The notes under the pieces were generated by a model. It had not been told where the DNA came from, searched no databases, and saw only the letters and a list, made by a program, of their open reading frames with translations. Positions 9,180 through 18,263 of a DNA stretch of 64,000 nt are shown here, piece by piece; the stretch's first letter is position 1; every line of letters begins with the position of its first letter. Source of the stretch: Armatimonadota bacterium. Lineage in GTDB: Bacteria; Armatimonadota; JAAZEB01. The translations under genes were made by a program, and so were the position numbers. The stretch spans positions 36,822 to 100,821 of the forward strand of contig JAAZEM010000188.1 in NCBI GenBank assembly GCA_012512265.1, read 5' to 3'.

Positions 9180-10175
9180 ATGGAGGAGAAGACTGTGTCT
9201 GACAAGCTCAGGATAGGGTTGATTGGTTGCGGTGGGATCGCCGGTGCGCATCTGTCAGCGTATCAGAACAGCGGCTTGGCCCAGGTCGTCGCCGTTTCGG
9301 ATATCGACGAGGCAAAGGCGTCCGCGCTGGCCGCCAAGGCGGAGGCGACCGCCTACACCAGCTACATGGAGATGATTGAGAAGGAGCGGCTGGATGCCGT
9401 GAGCCTGCTCACGCCTCCGCATAACCACCGGCAGATCGCCGAAGAGGTGTTGGCAGCGGGCGTGCCGATCTTCTCAGAGAAGCCGCTTGCGAAGACGGTG
9501 GCCGATTCCCAGGCGATGGTCGACGCCGCGCGCCGCACGGGCAAGCTGTTGCTCGTGGCCCAGTGCCATCGGTTCCATGAGCCGGTTCGCCGCGCGAAGG
9601 CGCTTATTGAGAACGGCGATCTGGGGAAGATCGTCAACTACCGGAACCGCTTTGGCTACGTCGCGGGCACGCCCGACGCGCGCACGCGCGGCCGCGGCGG
9701 CATCCTGCTGGATAACGGCTCTCATTCCAGCTACCTCTTCCGCTACCTGGTCGGCGAGGTGAAGAGCGTCTTCGGGTGGGCGCCCGCCAACCAGCGCGGC
9801 GCGATCGAGGACCTGTGCGTCTGCACGCTGCTCCTGGAGTCCGTGGACGGCCCGGCTGGAATCATCGAGCTCGACGGCGCGAGCAAGCCGTGCCCCAACG
9901 CCATCGAGGTTTTCGGCGAGAAGGGCGCCGTCGTCATCGATTATAGCAGCGGCAAGAGCTTCTTCAAGCCCGCGACGGGCGACCCGGTGGAGCTGAACGA
10001 CCCCAGCCTGCCGGGAGCTCACCGGTTCGACCGCGAGGTGCTCCACTTCCTCCGCTGCGTGCGCGGCGAGGAAGAGCCGGAGATCGGTGCTGAGGAGGGC
10101 CTGGCCGACGTGCGCGTGCTCCAGGCCGCCTACGCCTCGATGAACAGCGGCAAGGCCGAGCTGGTTACGGGCTAA
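9180..10175 (+). CDS. Gfo/Idh/MocA family oxidoreductase
   Basis: LRIGLIGCGGIAGAHLSAY, EKPLAKT. Start at ATG 9180. Confidence 0.9.
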   Translation: MEEKTVSDKLRIGLIGCGGIAGAHLSAYQNSGLAQVVAVSDIDEAKASALAAKAEATAYTSYMEMIEKERLDAVSLLTPPHNHRQIAEEVLAAGVPIFSEKPLAKTVADSQAMVDAARRTGKLLLVAQCHRFHEPVRRAKALIENGDLGKIVNYRNRFGYVAGTPDARTRGRGGILLDNGSHSSYLFRYLVGEVKSVFGWAPANQRGAIEDLCVCTLLLESVDGPAGIIELDGASKPCPNAIEVFGEKGAVVIDYSSGKSFFKPATGDPVELNDPSLPGAHRFDREVLHFLRCVRGEEEPEIGAEEGLADVRVLQAAYASMNSGKAELVTG

Positions 10176-10196
10176 GCGCCCGCCCTATCGCAATAC

Positions 10197-10237
10197 GCGC
10201 GGCTGAATGCCCGAACCGGCGTTCAGCCGCGCTTTTT
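10197..10237 (+). terminator. Intrinsic terminator
   Basis: GCGCGGCTGAA...TTCAGCCGCGC (perfect 11-bp stem) followed by TTTTT. Confidence 0.85.
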
Positions 10238-10509
10238 ATTGCCCGGCTTCGGCCCCGAAGCGGCTTTTCAAGGAAGTAGCGTGGGGCTTCGAGCTCCGCG
10301 CGCGGGTGGCCGTTCCTCTCCATTGTATCCTTCTTTCGGAATCCCAACTGGCAGGCACTTGCTTCGCCGGCCGCGAACCAGGAACCCCGGCTGCATTCAC
10401 GCCGGCGAGAAGAACGGCCGGGCGATGCGCCATATGGCTGCCGGCGATAGCCGGGCAATCCGGACAATTGATATGGGCCGATGGGTGCGGCGCTGCTGGT
10501 AGCCGGAGG

Positions 10510-13500
10510 ATGATTTCCGTGGCAGACAAGGGGAAGATGATCGCGCTCCGGATCGATACGGGGCGCATCCGAACGCTGGCGCCGATCCGTGCGGAGACGG
10601 TGCTGGTCGAGCGCGGCGAAACGGCTGCTCTGGTGTCTCCCGCGCGGGATGGTTACCGCGAGGTGGCCGAGGGGTTGCGGGGGGACCTGTCTCGCCTGAC
10701 CGGCGTCGAGTGGCCGCCCGCGGTGGATGGGGATGAGTGGCAAGATAGTAGGGGCGCCTCCGATCTCATCGCGCTGGGGCACGCCGGAAACAACCGACTC
10801 CTGCGCCGGCTGCACGACCTCAGATACCTGGCCGATAGCGATTACCCTTCGGAAGGCGCGCGCGTCGTCTCGATCCACAACCCCTTTGGCGATGGCCGGA
10901 ACGTTCTGGCCGTGCTGGGCCGCACGCGCGAGGTGTGCGCGCGCGGTGCGGAGCAGTTGCGCGAGGTCGTGACGGAGCGGGATGGACGCTGGCTCGTGGA
11001 AGGCCGCCTGCTGATCCAGACGCCCAGGCCAAAAACCCCGGATCTGGACGAGATGCTGCGTGCCGGCCGCGCGGTCCGGCGCGCGCGTTCTGGCCGGCCC
11101 AGTGCCTTTCTGCAGGCCCTGAACTGCCTCAACGCCACGGGCGAGGAGCGGTGGGCGCGTGCCTTCATCGAGCTGGTCACCCCCTATGCCACGGGCGAGA
11201 TCCTCCTCTCCTTCTGGCGGATGTCCGCCGTGGACTTCTGGACGGACGCGCTCGCGACGGCATGGGATTGCGCTGAGGAGTTTCCGTTTTTCACGGATGA
11301 GGAGCGGCTGCTGGTGGCCAACTTCGTGGCCTCCTGCACGGAGTACTGTCACGACGCGCTCACCTACCAGAAATGGCGGCTGGCCGAGACCGAGCACCAG
11401 GTGTTCAACCACCACACCTTTCCGGCTATCGGGCTCTACTTCGGCACGCGCTACCTGCGGCTGCATGGCTACCTGCTCGACACCCTCGACGCCTGGGAGG
11501 AAAAGGCGCTGGCGATCTTCGCGCGCGCGGCGCAGGCCGGGCGCTCCTTCGACGAGGGCGGAGCCGGGTACAGCTGGCTGGTTGGCAACCACCTTCTCTC
11601 GGTGACGCTCGCCCGGGGCGACGAGACGTACGTTCGCAGCGAGAAGCTGAAGCGCTACGCGGATCTGGCCACCGTGATCCAGAACAACCACTTTGAGCTG
11701 GTGCCGTTCGGCGATTGCGGCGGCTACCACACCAGAGGAACCGGGGCCACGAGCATCCTCCTTCGCGCGGCGGAGTGGCATCACCATCCGGGTTACAAGT
11801 GGCTCGCCGAGCGCCACGCGCCGGAGGCCGCCGCAGCCGACATCCTCGCCGCCGACGTGCCCGCAGCGCCGCCTGCGGAGCACGTGGGCCTCTTCGTGCT
11901 CCCGCTCGACCCGGTGATCCACCGCTGGACGACGCTCCCGCGCTTTCCCGGCTATCCGCTCCCGAATGTGCTGCCGAACGTGCCAGCCGCGGAGGGGTTT
12001 GATAAGCTCTCGCTGCGCGGGGGGTGGGGGCCGGACGACGACTACCTCCTCTTGCAGGGCTTTGGCGATGGGCAGCACGGCCACCCGGATGCCAACGCCA
12101 TCAGCCAGTACCAGGTGAAGGGTCGGCTCTTCCTCGCCGAGAGCGACTACATCCGGCGCATGCCGAAGCAGCACAACATGGTAATGGTGATCCGCGACGG
12201 CGCGCACGCCCCGATCCCGGTAACTGCCCGGCTGGACGGCGCTAGGGAGTTTCCGTGGGGTGCCATCACGCAGACCAGCCTGCTCGACTACAACGGCTGC
12301 GACTGGCAGCGCACGCTGATCTGGCTTCGCGGCGATTGCGTTCTGTGCGTGGATGCGTTACGCGCGCGCGTTGCTGGAGATTATGAGCTTCGCTGCTATT
12401 GGCGCACTCTGGGCGACGCGGAGCTGACGGAGCAGGGCCTCCACGCCGAGCACACGGGCGAGCACTTCCACATTCTGGCACGTGGCGAGCCGGAGAGGCG
12501 CCTTGATATCGAGCCGGTGCCGCTGAACACGACGCGCTATCCCGAGTATCGCTATGGCGACCCGCGTCCCAAGGTGCTCCAGGAGCGCCTGCGGGTCCAT
12601 CTCGATGCCGGTGAAGAGGCGTGCTTCGTCAACCTGCTCCTCCCAAATGGCGAGCATGCTGCGCCCAGGCGCACCTTGGAGCGCCCCGGAGCCGGGCAAA
12701 TCCGGATTGGGGGAGAAGGTCCGGCGGTCGAGGTGGACCTGGACGGAGTGCAGGTGGCGGGCCACACGCGTGTCACCTTCCCGTCCGGAGCGCGACTGAC
12801 CGCGCTGGCGGCGGCCCCCGCCGCGATCACGGGCGCGGCTTGCCTCCCGGACACGCTGGCCGGGCCAGGCCGGCGCATCGCGCTTCCTGCCCCGGTGACG
12901 GCGCTCACGCCGCTCGAGGATGGCGCGGTCCTGGCCGGCTGCGCGGATGGCAGTCTCCTGCGGGTGGAGGCGTCGGGAAAGACGGTGCTCCTGGCGAAGG
13001 CGGGCGACCGCGTCGGCGTGGTGGCCGCCGGACGGCTATGGGGCGAGGAGGAACTCACCCTTCTGGCCGCATCCTATGATGCCACCTTGCGCCTCTTGCG
13101 GCCGGATGGCGAGCCGCGGCTGACCGTCGAGCTCCCTGCCAATGGGCACATGCCGGCCTGGGGGAAGGCGATCTGCCTGGCCAACCTGGATGGCGATGGC
13201 CGGCTTTGGCCCGTGGCCGGCACCGCCGCGTGGCGAGTTCACGCGCTCTTGCCGGATGGCGGCTTCCGCTGGACCGCCGACACGGCCGCCCACGCGACCA
13301 CCTGCCTGGCCCGCGGAGACCTCAACCACGATGGCCGCGATGAGATAGTTGCCGGCACGGTCTACTTCTGCGTGCCCGCCTTCACGGCGGATGGCGAGCG
13401 GCTATGGCAGGATGAGGATTACAACGACTACTGGCAGGCGGGTCCGACCTTCCCCTTTGTGGCCGTCGCCGACGTGGACGCCGATGGCGACCTGGAGGTC

Positions 13501-13896
13501 CTCACGGTGGGCAGCGACACCCTGGTGCACTGCATCAGCCACCTGGGGGAGAAGAAGTGGACGCACAGCATCGGCGACGAGGCCGCCGGGCTCGTGGTCT
13601 TGCCACAGGGGATCGTGGCGGCCTCGCTCACCGGGGATCTCCACCTGATCGATGGCCGAGGCAACCGCGCGTGGCGAAGAGAGCTGGGCAGCCCCTGCAC
13701 CGCCCTGACCCAGGCTGGCCACGGGGTGTGCGTGGCCACGGAGGCAGGTGACCTGGTGTGGGTGGATGCCGCGAGCACGCCCCTCTCCCGGTGGAGGCTG
13801 CCCGCCCCGGCGGAGTGCCTCCTGGGAACCCATGCGGCGATTTGGGCCGGCACGCGCGACGGGGCTCTCTGCTACCTGGACCTCCCGCCGCGCTAG
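10510..13896 (+). CDS. Heparinase II/III-like protein with C-terminal FG-GAP/VCBS-like propeller
   Basis: Alpha-helical toroid-like N-terminal half; LQGFGDGQHGHPDANAISQYQVKGRLFLAESDY; C-terminal repeats NLDGDG, DLNHDGRDEIVAGT, DVDADGDLEVLTVG. ATG 10510 follows a GGAGGA RBS. Confidence 0.7.
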   Translation: MISVADKGKMIALRIDTGRIRTLAPIRAETVLVERGETAALVSPARDGYREVAEGLRGDLSRLTGVEWPPAVDGDEWQDSRGASDLIALGHAGNNRLLRRLHDLRYLADSDYPSEGARVVSIHNPFGDGRNVLAVLGRTREVCARGAEQLREVVTERDGRWLVEGRLLIQTPRPKTPDLDEMLRAGRAVRRARSGRPSAFLQALNCLNATGEERWARAFIELVTPYATGEILLSFWRMSAVDFWTDALATAWDCAEEFPFFTDEERLLVANFVASCTEYCHDALTYQKWRLAETEHQVFNHHTFPAIGLYFGTRYLRLHGYLLDTLDAWEEKALAIFARAAQAGRSFDEGGAGYSWLVGNHLLSVTLARGDETYVRSEKLKRYADLATVIQNNHFELVPFGDCGGYHTRGTGATSILLRAAEWHHHPGYKWLAERHAPEAAAADILAADVPAAPPAEHVGLFVLPLDPVIHRWTTLPRFPGYPLPNVLPNVPAAEGFDKLSLRGGWGPDDDYLLLQGFGDGQHGHPDANAISQYQVKGRLFLAESDYIRRMPKQHNMVMVIRDGAHAPIPVTARLDGAREFPWGAITQTSLLDYNGCDWQRTLIWLRGDCVLCVDALRARVAGDYELRCYWRTLGDAELTEQGLHAEHTGEHFHILARGEPERRLDIEPVPLNTTRYPEYRYGDPRPKVLQERLRVHLDAGEEACFVNLLLPNGEHAAPRRTLERPGAGQIRIGGEGPAVEVDLDGVQVAGHTRVTFPSGARLTALAAAPAAITGAACLPDTLAGPGRRIALPAPVTALTPLEDGAVLAGCADGSLLRVEASGKTVLLAKAGDRVGVVAAGRLWGEEELTLLAASYDATLRLLRPDGEPRLTVELPANGHMPAWGKAICLANLDGDGRLWPVAGTAAWRVHALLPDGGFRWTADTAAHATTCLARGDLNHDGRDEIVAGTVYFCVPAFTADGERLWQDEDYNDYWQAGPTFPFVAVADVDADGDLEVLTVGSDTLVHCISHLGEKKWTHSIGDEAAGLVVLPQGIVAASLTGDLHLIDGRGNRAWRRELGSPCTALTQAGHGVCVATEAGDLVWVDAASTPLSRWRLPAPAECLLGTHAAIWAGTRDGALCYLDLPPR

Positions 13897-14059
13897 CCCG
13901 AAGTATTCACCAGAATACTTCAAGAGAAGACTCTTGCCTGGTAGCACGCCGTTGCCGCCACAAACGCCCGGCGGCAGAGTGTTTTCGGGGCAGTGCCCGC
14001 GAACCCGTGCCACGCCTGGCAGTGAGACTTCTTTTCATTATTCTGATGAATAATGTGGA
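13897..14059. repeat. MITE-like element copy 1 (subtype B)
   Basis: CCCGAAGTATTCACCAGAATACTT ... CATTATTCTGATGAATAATG; flanked by CTAG (13893-13896) and CTAG (14060-14063). Left CTAG contains the stop codon of the upstream CDS. Confidence 0.85.
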
Positions 14060-14081
14060 CTAGCCGGGCGCGGAGCCGGTT

Positions 14082-15203
14082 TCAATCAACCTGCTTGCGG
14101 AAGCGCCACATCCCGAGCGCGAAGATGAGCATGCCCAGGCCGAGCATCCAGAGGAGCTGCGGCAGGACATCTGCGAGCTCGGCGCCCCGGAGGAAGATCG
14201 CGCGCTCCGCCTTGAGGAAGTGCGTGGTGGCAATCGCGTAGGAGAGCGGGCGCAGGAGGGCCGGCACGTTCTCCACGGGGAAGATGAATCCGGAAAGCAG
14301 GATCGAGGGGTTGACCAGCAGGAACGCGGTGAGCTGCGCCTCCTGCTGAGTGCGGCTGATCGTGGAGATGAGCAGCCCGGTGCCAAGCGTGTTCAGCATC
14401 AGCCCGAGGACGCAGATGAGGACGAGCCCGGGCGAGCCGAGCATCGGCACGCGGAACCAGAAGCGGATCACCGCCAGGATGATCGCCGCGTCGAGAAGGG
14501 CGAGGATGCCCAGCGGGATCATCTTGCCGGCCAGGAGCTCCCATCCCCGGAGGGGCGTGACCACGAGCTGCTCCAGCGTGCCCACCTCGCGCTCGCGCAC
14601 GATGGAGAGGCTGGTCGCGATGGTCGTGGTGACCACCAGGACCAGGGCGAGCACGCCGGGCACCATGTAGTGCGTGCTGAGGAGCTGCGGGTTGAACCAG
14701 ACGCGCGGCTGTGGGCTGACGCCTGGCCGCGTTCCCTCGTCCCGGGGGCGCCTCAGCGTCTCGATCATCAGAGACGAGTGCGCCGCTTGAAGATCGAGCG
14801 CGAGGTACTCGGCCGCGAGGGTGGCGGAGGTGGAGTCGGATCCGTCCACGAGCACCTGCACCGATGGCGTCTCGCCCCGGAGGATGCGGCGCGTGAACTC
14901 GGGCGGGATCGCGAGCGCCACTTCGGCCCGGCGGTGAGCCAGCATCCGGGGGAGGTCGCGCGGGTTCTCCACCGGGTGGATGATGAAGTGCTGGCTGGCC
15001 GCGACCGCCTGCACAAGCGCGCGGCTCTGCTGCGAGCGGTCGCCGTCATACACTGCCAGCGGCACGTTGCGCACGTCGTTGGAGACGGCGTAGCCGACGA
15101 TGATGAGCTGCAGCACCGGGGCCACGGTGAAGAGCGCCAGCGTCCGGCGGTCGCGCCGGAGCTGCTGGAACTCTTTCCGGATCATCGTGAGCAGTCGTTC
15201 CAC
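14082..15203 (-). CDS. ABC-2 type permease (YbhR/YbhS-like)
   Basis: MERLLTMIRKEFQQLRRDRRTLALFTVAPVLQLIIVGYAVS; GTLEQLVVTPLRGWELLAGKMIP. Confidence 0.85.
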   Translation of the reverse strand: MERLLTMIRKEFQQLRRDRRTLALFTVAPVLQLIIVGYAVSNDVRNVPLAVYDGDRSQQSRALVQAVAASQHFIIHPVENPRDLPRMLAHRRAEVALAIPPEFTRRILRGETPSVQVLVDGSDSTSATLAAEYLALDLQAAHSSLMIETLRRPRDEGTRPGVSPQPRVWFNPQLLSTHYMVPGVLALVLVVTTTIATSLSIVREREVGTLEQLVVTPLRGWELLAGKMIPLGILALLDAAIILAVIRFWFRVPMLGSPGLVLICVLGLMLNTLGTGLLISTISRTQQEAQLTAFLLVNPSILLSGFIFPVENVPALLRPLSYAIATTHFLKAERAIFLRGAELADVLPQLLWMLGLGMLIFALGMWRFRKQVD

Positions 15204-15224
15204 CGGACCTCCCTCAGTTCATGG

Positions 15225-16391
15225 TCACAACTGCTTCCGAAAGCGCCGGGCGCACGCCAGCAGGAAGAAGGTAGCGAACCCGGCCAGGATGAGCGCCGGG
15301 CGCCACAGCACGTCCCAGCCAACCGCTTTCAAGTAGATCCCCCGGACAATCACCAGGTAGTGCGTGGCGGGAAAAAGGTTCGATAGCGTCCTTAGCGCCG
15401 GGGGCATGTTGCGCAAGGGGAACGCGAACCCCGAGAGGAGCATCGAAGGCACGACGGTCACCATGATCGCCGCCATCAGCGCGATCTGCTGTGTCGGCGC
15501 GACGGTCGATACGAGCAGGCCGGTCCCAAGCGCCGCGAGCAGGAAGATGAGCGACAGCCCGGCGAGGAGCCACACATCGCCCCGTGGCCACACCCCGAAA
15601 AAGAGCCACCCGGCGAGCATCACCAGGAGGACGTTGCCGGCGGAGAGGAGCACATACGGGAGCAGCTTCCCCACCATCAGCTCCAGCGGCTTCACGGGAG
15701 TGGCGATGAGCGCCTCGAAAGTGCCCCGCTCTTTCTCGCGCGCCATGGCGTTGGATGTGAGGAGCGCGGCGATCATCGTCAGGATCACCGCCATCAGCCC
15801 TGGCACCAGGAAGTTGGCGCTGCGTAGCTCCGGGTTGTAGAGGACGCGAGCGCGCACGTCCAGGGCAGCCGGCTGGCGAGAGGAGACGAAGACGGCCTGA
15901 TCGGAACCGCTCTCGGCGGGGGCAACCGCGCGTATCGGGTGTTCTCGCAACCACTCGCGCGAGAAGCTCTCGATCAGGCCGCGCGTGTAGCCCAGGGCGG
16001 TGCCGCCGGTGGTCGGATCGGCGCCGTCGAGGAGCACCTGAACGGGCGCGGGCTGGCCGAGACGCAGCGCGCGCTCGAAGCCGGCGGGGATGACTACACC
16101 CAGGCGCGCCCTGGCGTCCACCACCATGCGCTCCACCTCCGCCGCACGCCCGGCCGCCGGGATCACCTCGAAGTGCTCGCTCCGGTCGAAGGCGGCGACC
16201 AGCGCGCGGCTCGCCTGGCTGCGGTCGTAATCCGCGACGGCGACATGGACCCGCTTCAGGTCGAAATCCATGCCGTAGCTAAAGAGGAGCAGCTGGGTGA
16301 TTGGGAGCAGCCAGATGACGGCCAGGGTGCGCGGGTCGCGCCGGATCTGAATCCACTCTTTCCGGCAGATCGCCCACAGCCGGCGCCACAT
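15225..16391 (-). CDS. ABC-2 type permease (YbhS/YbhR-like)
   Basis: WAICRKEWIQIRRDPRTLAVIWLLPITQLLLFSYG; GTFEALIATPVKPLELMVGKLLPY. Confidence 0.85.
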   Translation of the reverse strand: MWRRLWAICRKEWIQIRRDPRTLAVIWLLPITQLLLFSYGMDFDLKRVHVAVADYDRSQASRALVAAFDRSEHFEVIPAAGRAAEVERMVVDARARLGVVIPAGFERALRLGQPAPVQVLLDGADPTTGGTALGYTRGLIESFSREWLREHPIRAVAPAESGSDQAVFVSSRQPAALDVRARVLYNPELRSANFLVPGLMAVILTMIAALLTSNAMAREKERGTFEALIATPVKPLELMVGKLLPYVLLSAGNVLLVMLAGWLFFGVWPRGDVWLLAGLSLIFLLAALGTGLLVSTVAPTQQIALMAAIMVTVVPSMLLSGFAFPLRNMPPALRTLSNLFPATHYLVIVRGIYLKAVGWDVLWRPALILAGFATFFLLACARRFRKQL

Positions 16392-16393
16392 CG

Positions 16394-17335
16394 CTACGCC
16401 TCCTTCCCGGAGCGGTCTGCCTCGGCAATGAGCGAGATGAAGAGATCCTCGAGCTGAACTTCCGCCGGCGTGACCCGCGCTCCGGGAAAACCGGCATCCA
16501 CGAGCGCCTTCTCCAGCATCGCTTCTGGGATGGGCGTTCGCGTGCGCACGTGCAGCGCCGTGCCGAAGAGTGCCGCGTCCTCAACGCCTTCGACGCGCTC
16601 CAGCGCCTTCAGGGCGGCGAGCGCGGGCTCGACGCGCACCTCGTAGAGGGCGCCGGGCAGGCTCGCCTTCAGCTCCGCCGGGGTACCCAGGGCGATTTGC
16701 CGCCCCTGGTAGATCAGCACGGCGCGGTGGCAGTGCTCGACCTCCTCCATCACATGCGTCGTGACCATCACCGTGACGCCCTCCTCAGCCAGCCCGGCGA
16801 TCAGATCCCAGAAACCACGCCGGGAGACGGGGTCGACGCCGCTCGTGGGCTCGTCCAGGAAGAGGATCTCCGGCTCGTGCGCCAGCGCGCACCCGAGTGC
16901 CAGGCGTTGCTTCCACCCAACGGAGAGCGTGCCGGTCAGCCGGTTTCGGTGCTCCTTCAGCCCGGCCATCTCCAGCACCCACTCCAGGCGCTCCTTCCGG
17001 CGCGCGCGGGGCACCCGGTAGATCCCGGCGTAGAAGAGGACATTCTCGGCGACGGTCAGGTCCTCATAGAGGCTGAAGCGCTGCGACATGTAGCCGATGC
17101 GCTCTTTGATCTGCTCGGCTTCGCGGGTGATATCGTAGCCCATCACGCTCCCGCTCCCGCTGGTGGGCCGGAGGAGTCCGCACAGCATCCGGATCGTCGT
17201 GCTCTTGCCAGAGCCGTTCGGACCCAGGAAGCCGAGGATCTCGCCCCGGTTCACGGTGAGCGAGAGGTGGTCGACCGCGACGAAGCGCCCGAAGCGCTTC
17301 ACCAGGTCTCTCGCCTCGATGATCGCCTCAGGCAT
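16394..17335 (-). CDS. ABC transporter ATPase, degenerate signature motif (LSVGW)
   Basis: Walker A GPNGSGKST, signature TLSVGWKQRLAL, Walker B ILFLDEP. Start set at MPEAIIEARD (17335). Confidence 0.85.
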   Translation of the reverse strand: MPEAIIEARDLVKRFGRFVAVDHLSLTVNRGEILGFLGPNGSGKSTTIRMLCGLLRPTSGSGSVMGYDITREAEQIKERIGYMSQRFSLYEDLTVAENVLFYAGIYRVPRARRKERLEWVLEMAGLKEHRNRLTGTLSVGWKQRLALGCALAHEPEILFLDEPTSGVDPVSRRGFWDLIAGLAEEGVTVMVTTHVMEEVEHCHRAVLIYQGRQIALGTPAELKASLPGALYEVRVEPALAALKALERVEGVEDAALFGTALHVRTRTPIPEAMLEKALVDAGFPGARVTPAEVQLEDLFISLIAEADRSGKEA

Positions 17336-18263
17336 GAGCGGCCTCCTGGGCGCGCGTGAGCGCCACGAACGCGTCTTCCAGTGACGGCGCCACGCGCTCC
17401 GGAGGCGAAGCCGTGAAGCCGGCACCGGCAAGAAGCGCCGCGAGCGCCTTGCCGTCTCCTTCGCGGAGCGAGACGTGAAGCCGGTCGCCAAACAGCTCGG
17501 CGCCCTCTACCTCCGGTCGGCCCCGGAGGAAGTCGCGCGCCGCGCGCAGGGGCTCTACACGAACCCGGTAGATCACCGCGGGGGCATATTGCTTCAGCGC
17601 CTGAGGGGTATCGACTGCGAGCAGCCGGCCCTGAGCCATGAAGCCAAGGCGGTGGCACCGCTCTGCTTCATCCAGGTAAGGCGTGGAGACAAGGAGGGTG
17701 ATTCCCGCTGATGGCAGGTCGGCGAGGAGCTTCCAGAACTCCCGGCGTGAGACGGGATCGACGCCGGTCGTCGGCTCGTCGAGCAGGATCACCTCCGGAC
17801 GGTGGATGAGGGTGCAGATCAGCGCGAGCTTTTGCTTCATGCCACCAGAAAGGTCTTGTGCACGCCGGTCACGGAAGGGCGCCAGGCGCGTCATCTGAAG
17901 GAGCTCGGCCTCTCGCTCGCGCCGCGCGGCCCGGGGAACGCCGAACATCTCGGCGAAGAAGGCAATGTTTTCGGCGACGGTCAATTCGCCATACATGCTG
18001 AAGCGCTGCGAGAGGTAACCGAGGCGCGGGCGCACGCTCTCCGGGTCGCGCACGATATCATGCCCGGCGACGCGGAGGATGCCCTCATCGGGCGGGAAGA
18101 GCGCCGCCAGGAGGCGCATCATCGTGGTCTTGCCGGCGCCGTCCGGGCCGACCAGGCCGAAGATCTCTCCCCGGGGGATGGCGAGCGACACCCCGTCCAC
18201 GGCGACCACGTCGCCGAAGCGCTTGCGCACGCCCTCGGCCAGGATTGCCAGCTCAGCGGCCAT
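17328..18263 (-). CDS. ABC transporter ATPase
   Basis: Walker A GPDGAGKTT, signature LSGGMKQKL, Walker B VILLDEP. Start at 18263 (MAAELA) or 18281. Confidence 0.85.
   Translation of the reverse strand: MAAELAILAEGVRKRFGDVVAVDGVSLAIPRGEIFGLVGPDGAGKTTMMRLLAALFPPDEGILRVAGHDIVRDPESVRPRLGYLSQRFSMYGELTVAENIAFFAEMFGVPRAARREREAELLQMTRLAPFRDRRAQDLSGGMKQKLALICTLIHRPEVILLDEPTTGVDPVSRREFWKLLADLPSAGITLLVSTPYLDEAERCHRLGFMAQGRLLAVDTPQALKQYAPAVIYRVRVEPLRAARDFLRGRPEVEGAELFGDRLHVSLREGDGKALAALLAGAGFTASPPERVAPSLEDAFVALTRAQEAAHA

Noticed and set aside
10165-12207. Minus-strand ORF of 680 aa
   Set aside because: Antisense shadow of the heparinase-like CDS; no recognisable motif.
13897-14059. Initial idea that the repeats are CRISPR repeats or ordinary terminators
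   Set aside because: Only four long (~160 bp) copies in three loci with no spacers, so not CRISPR. Two-ended hairpins with conserved internal sequence and YTAR flanks are more than terminators, although terminator activity is not excluded.
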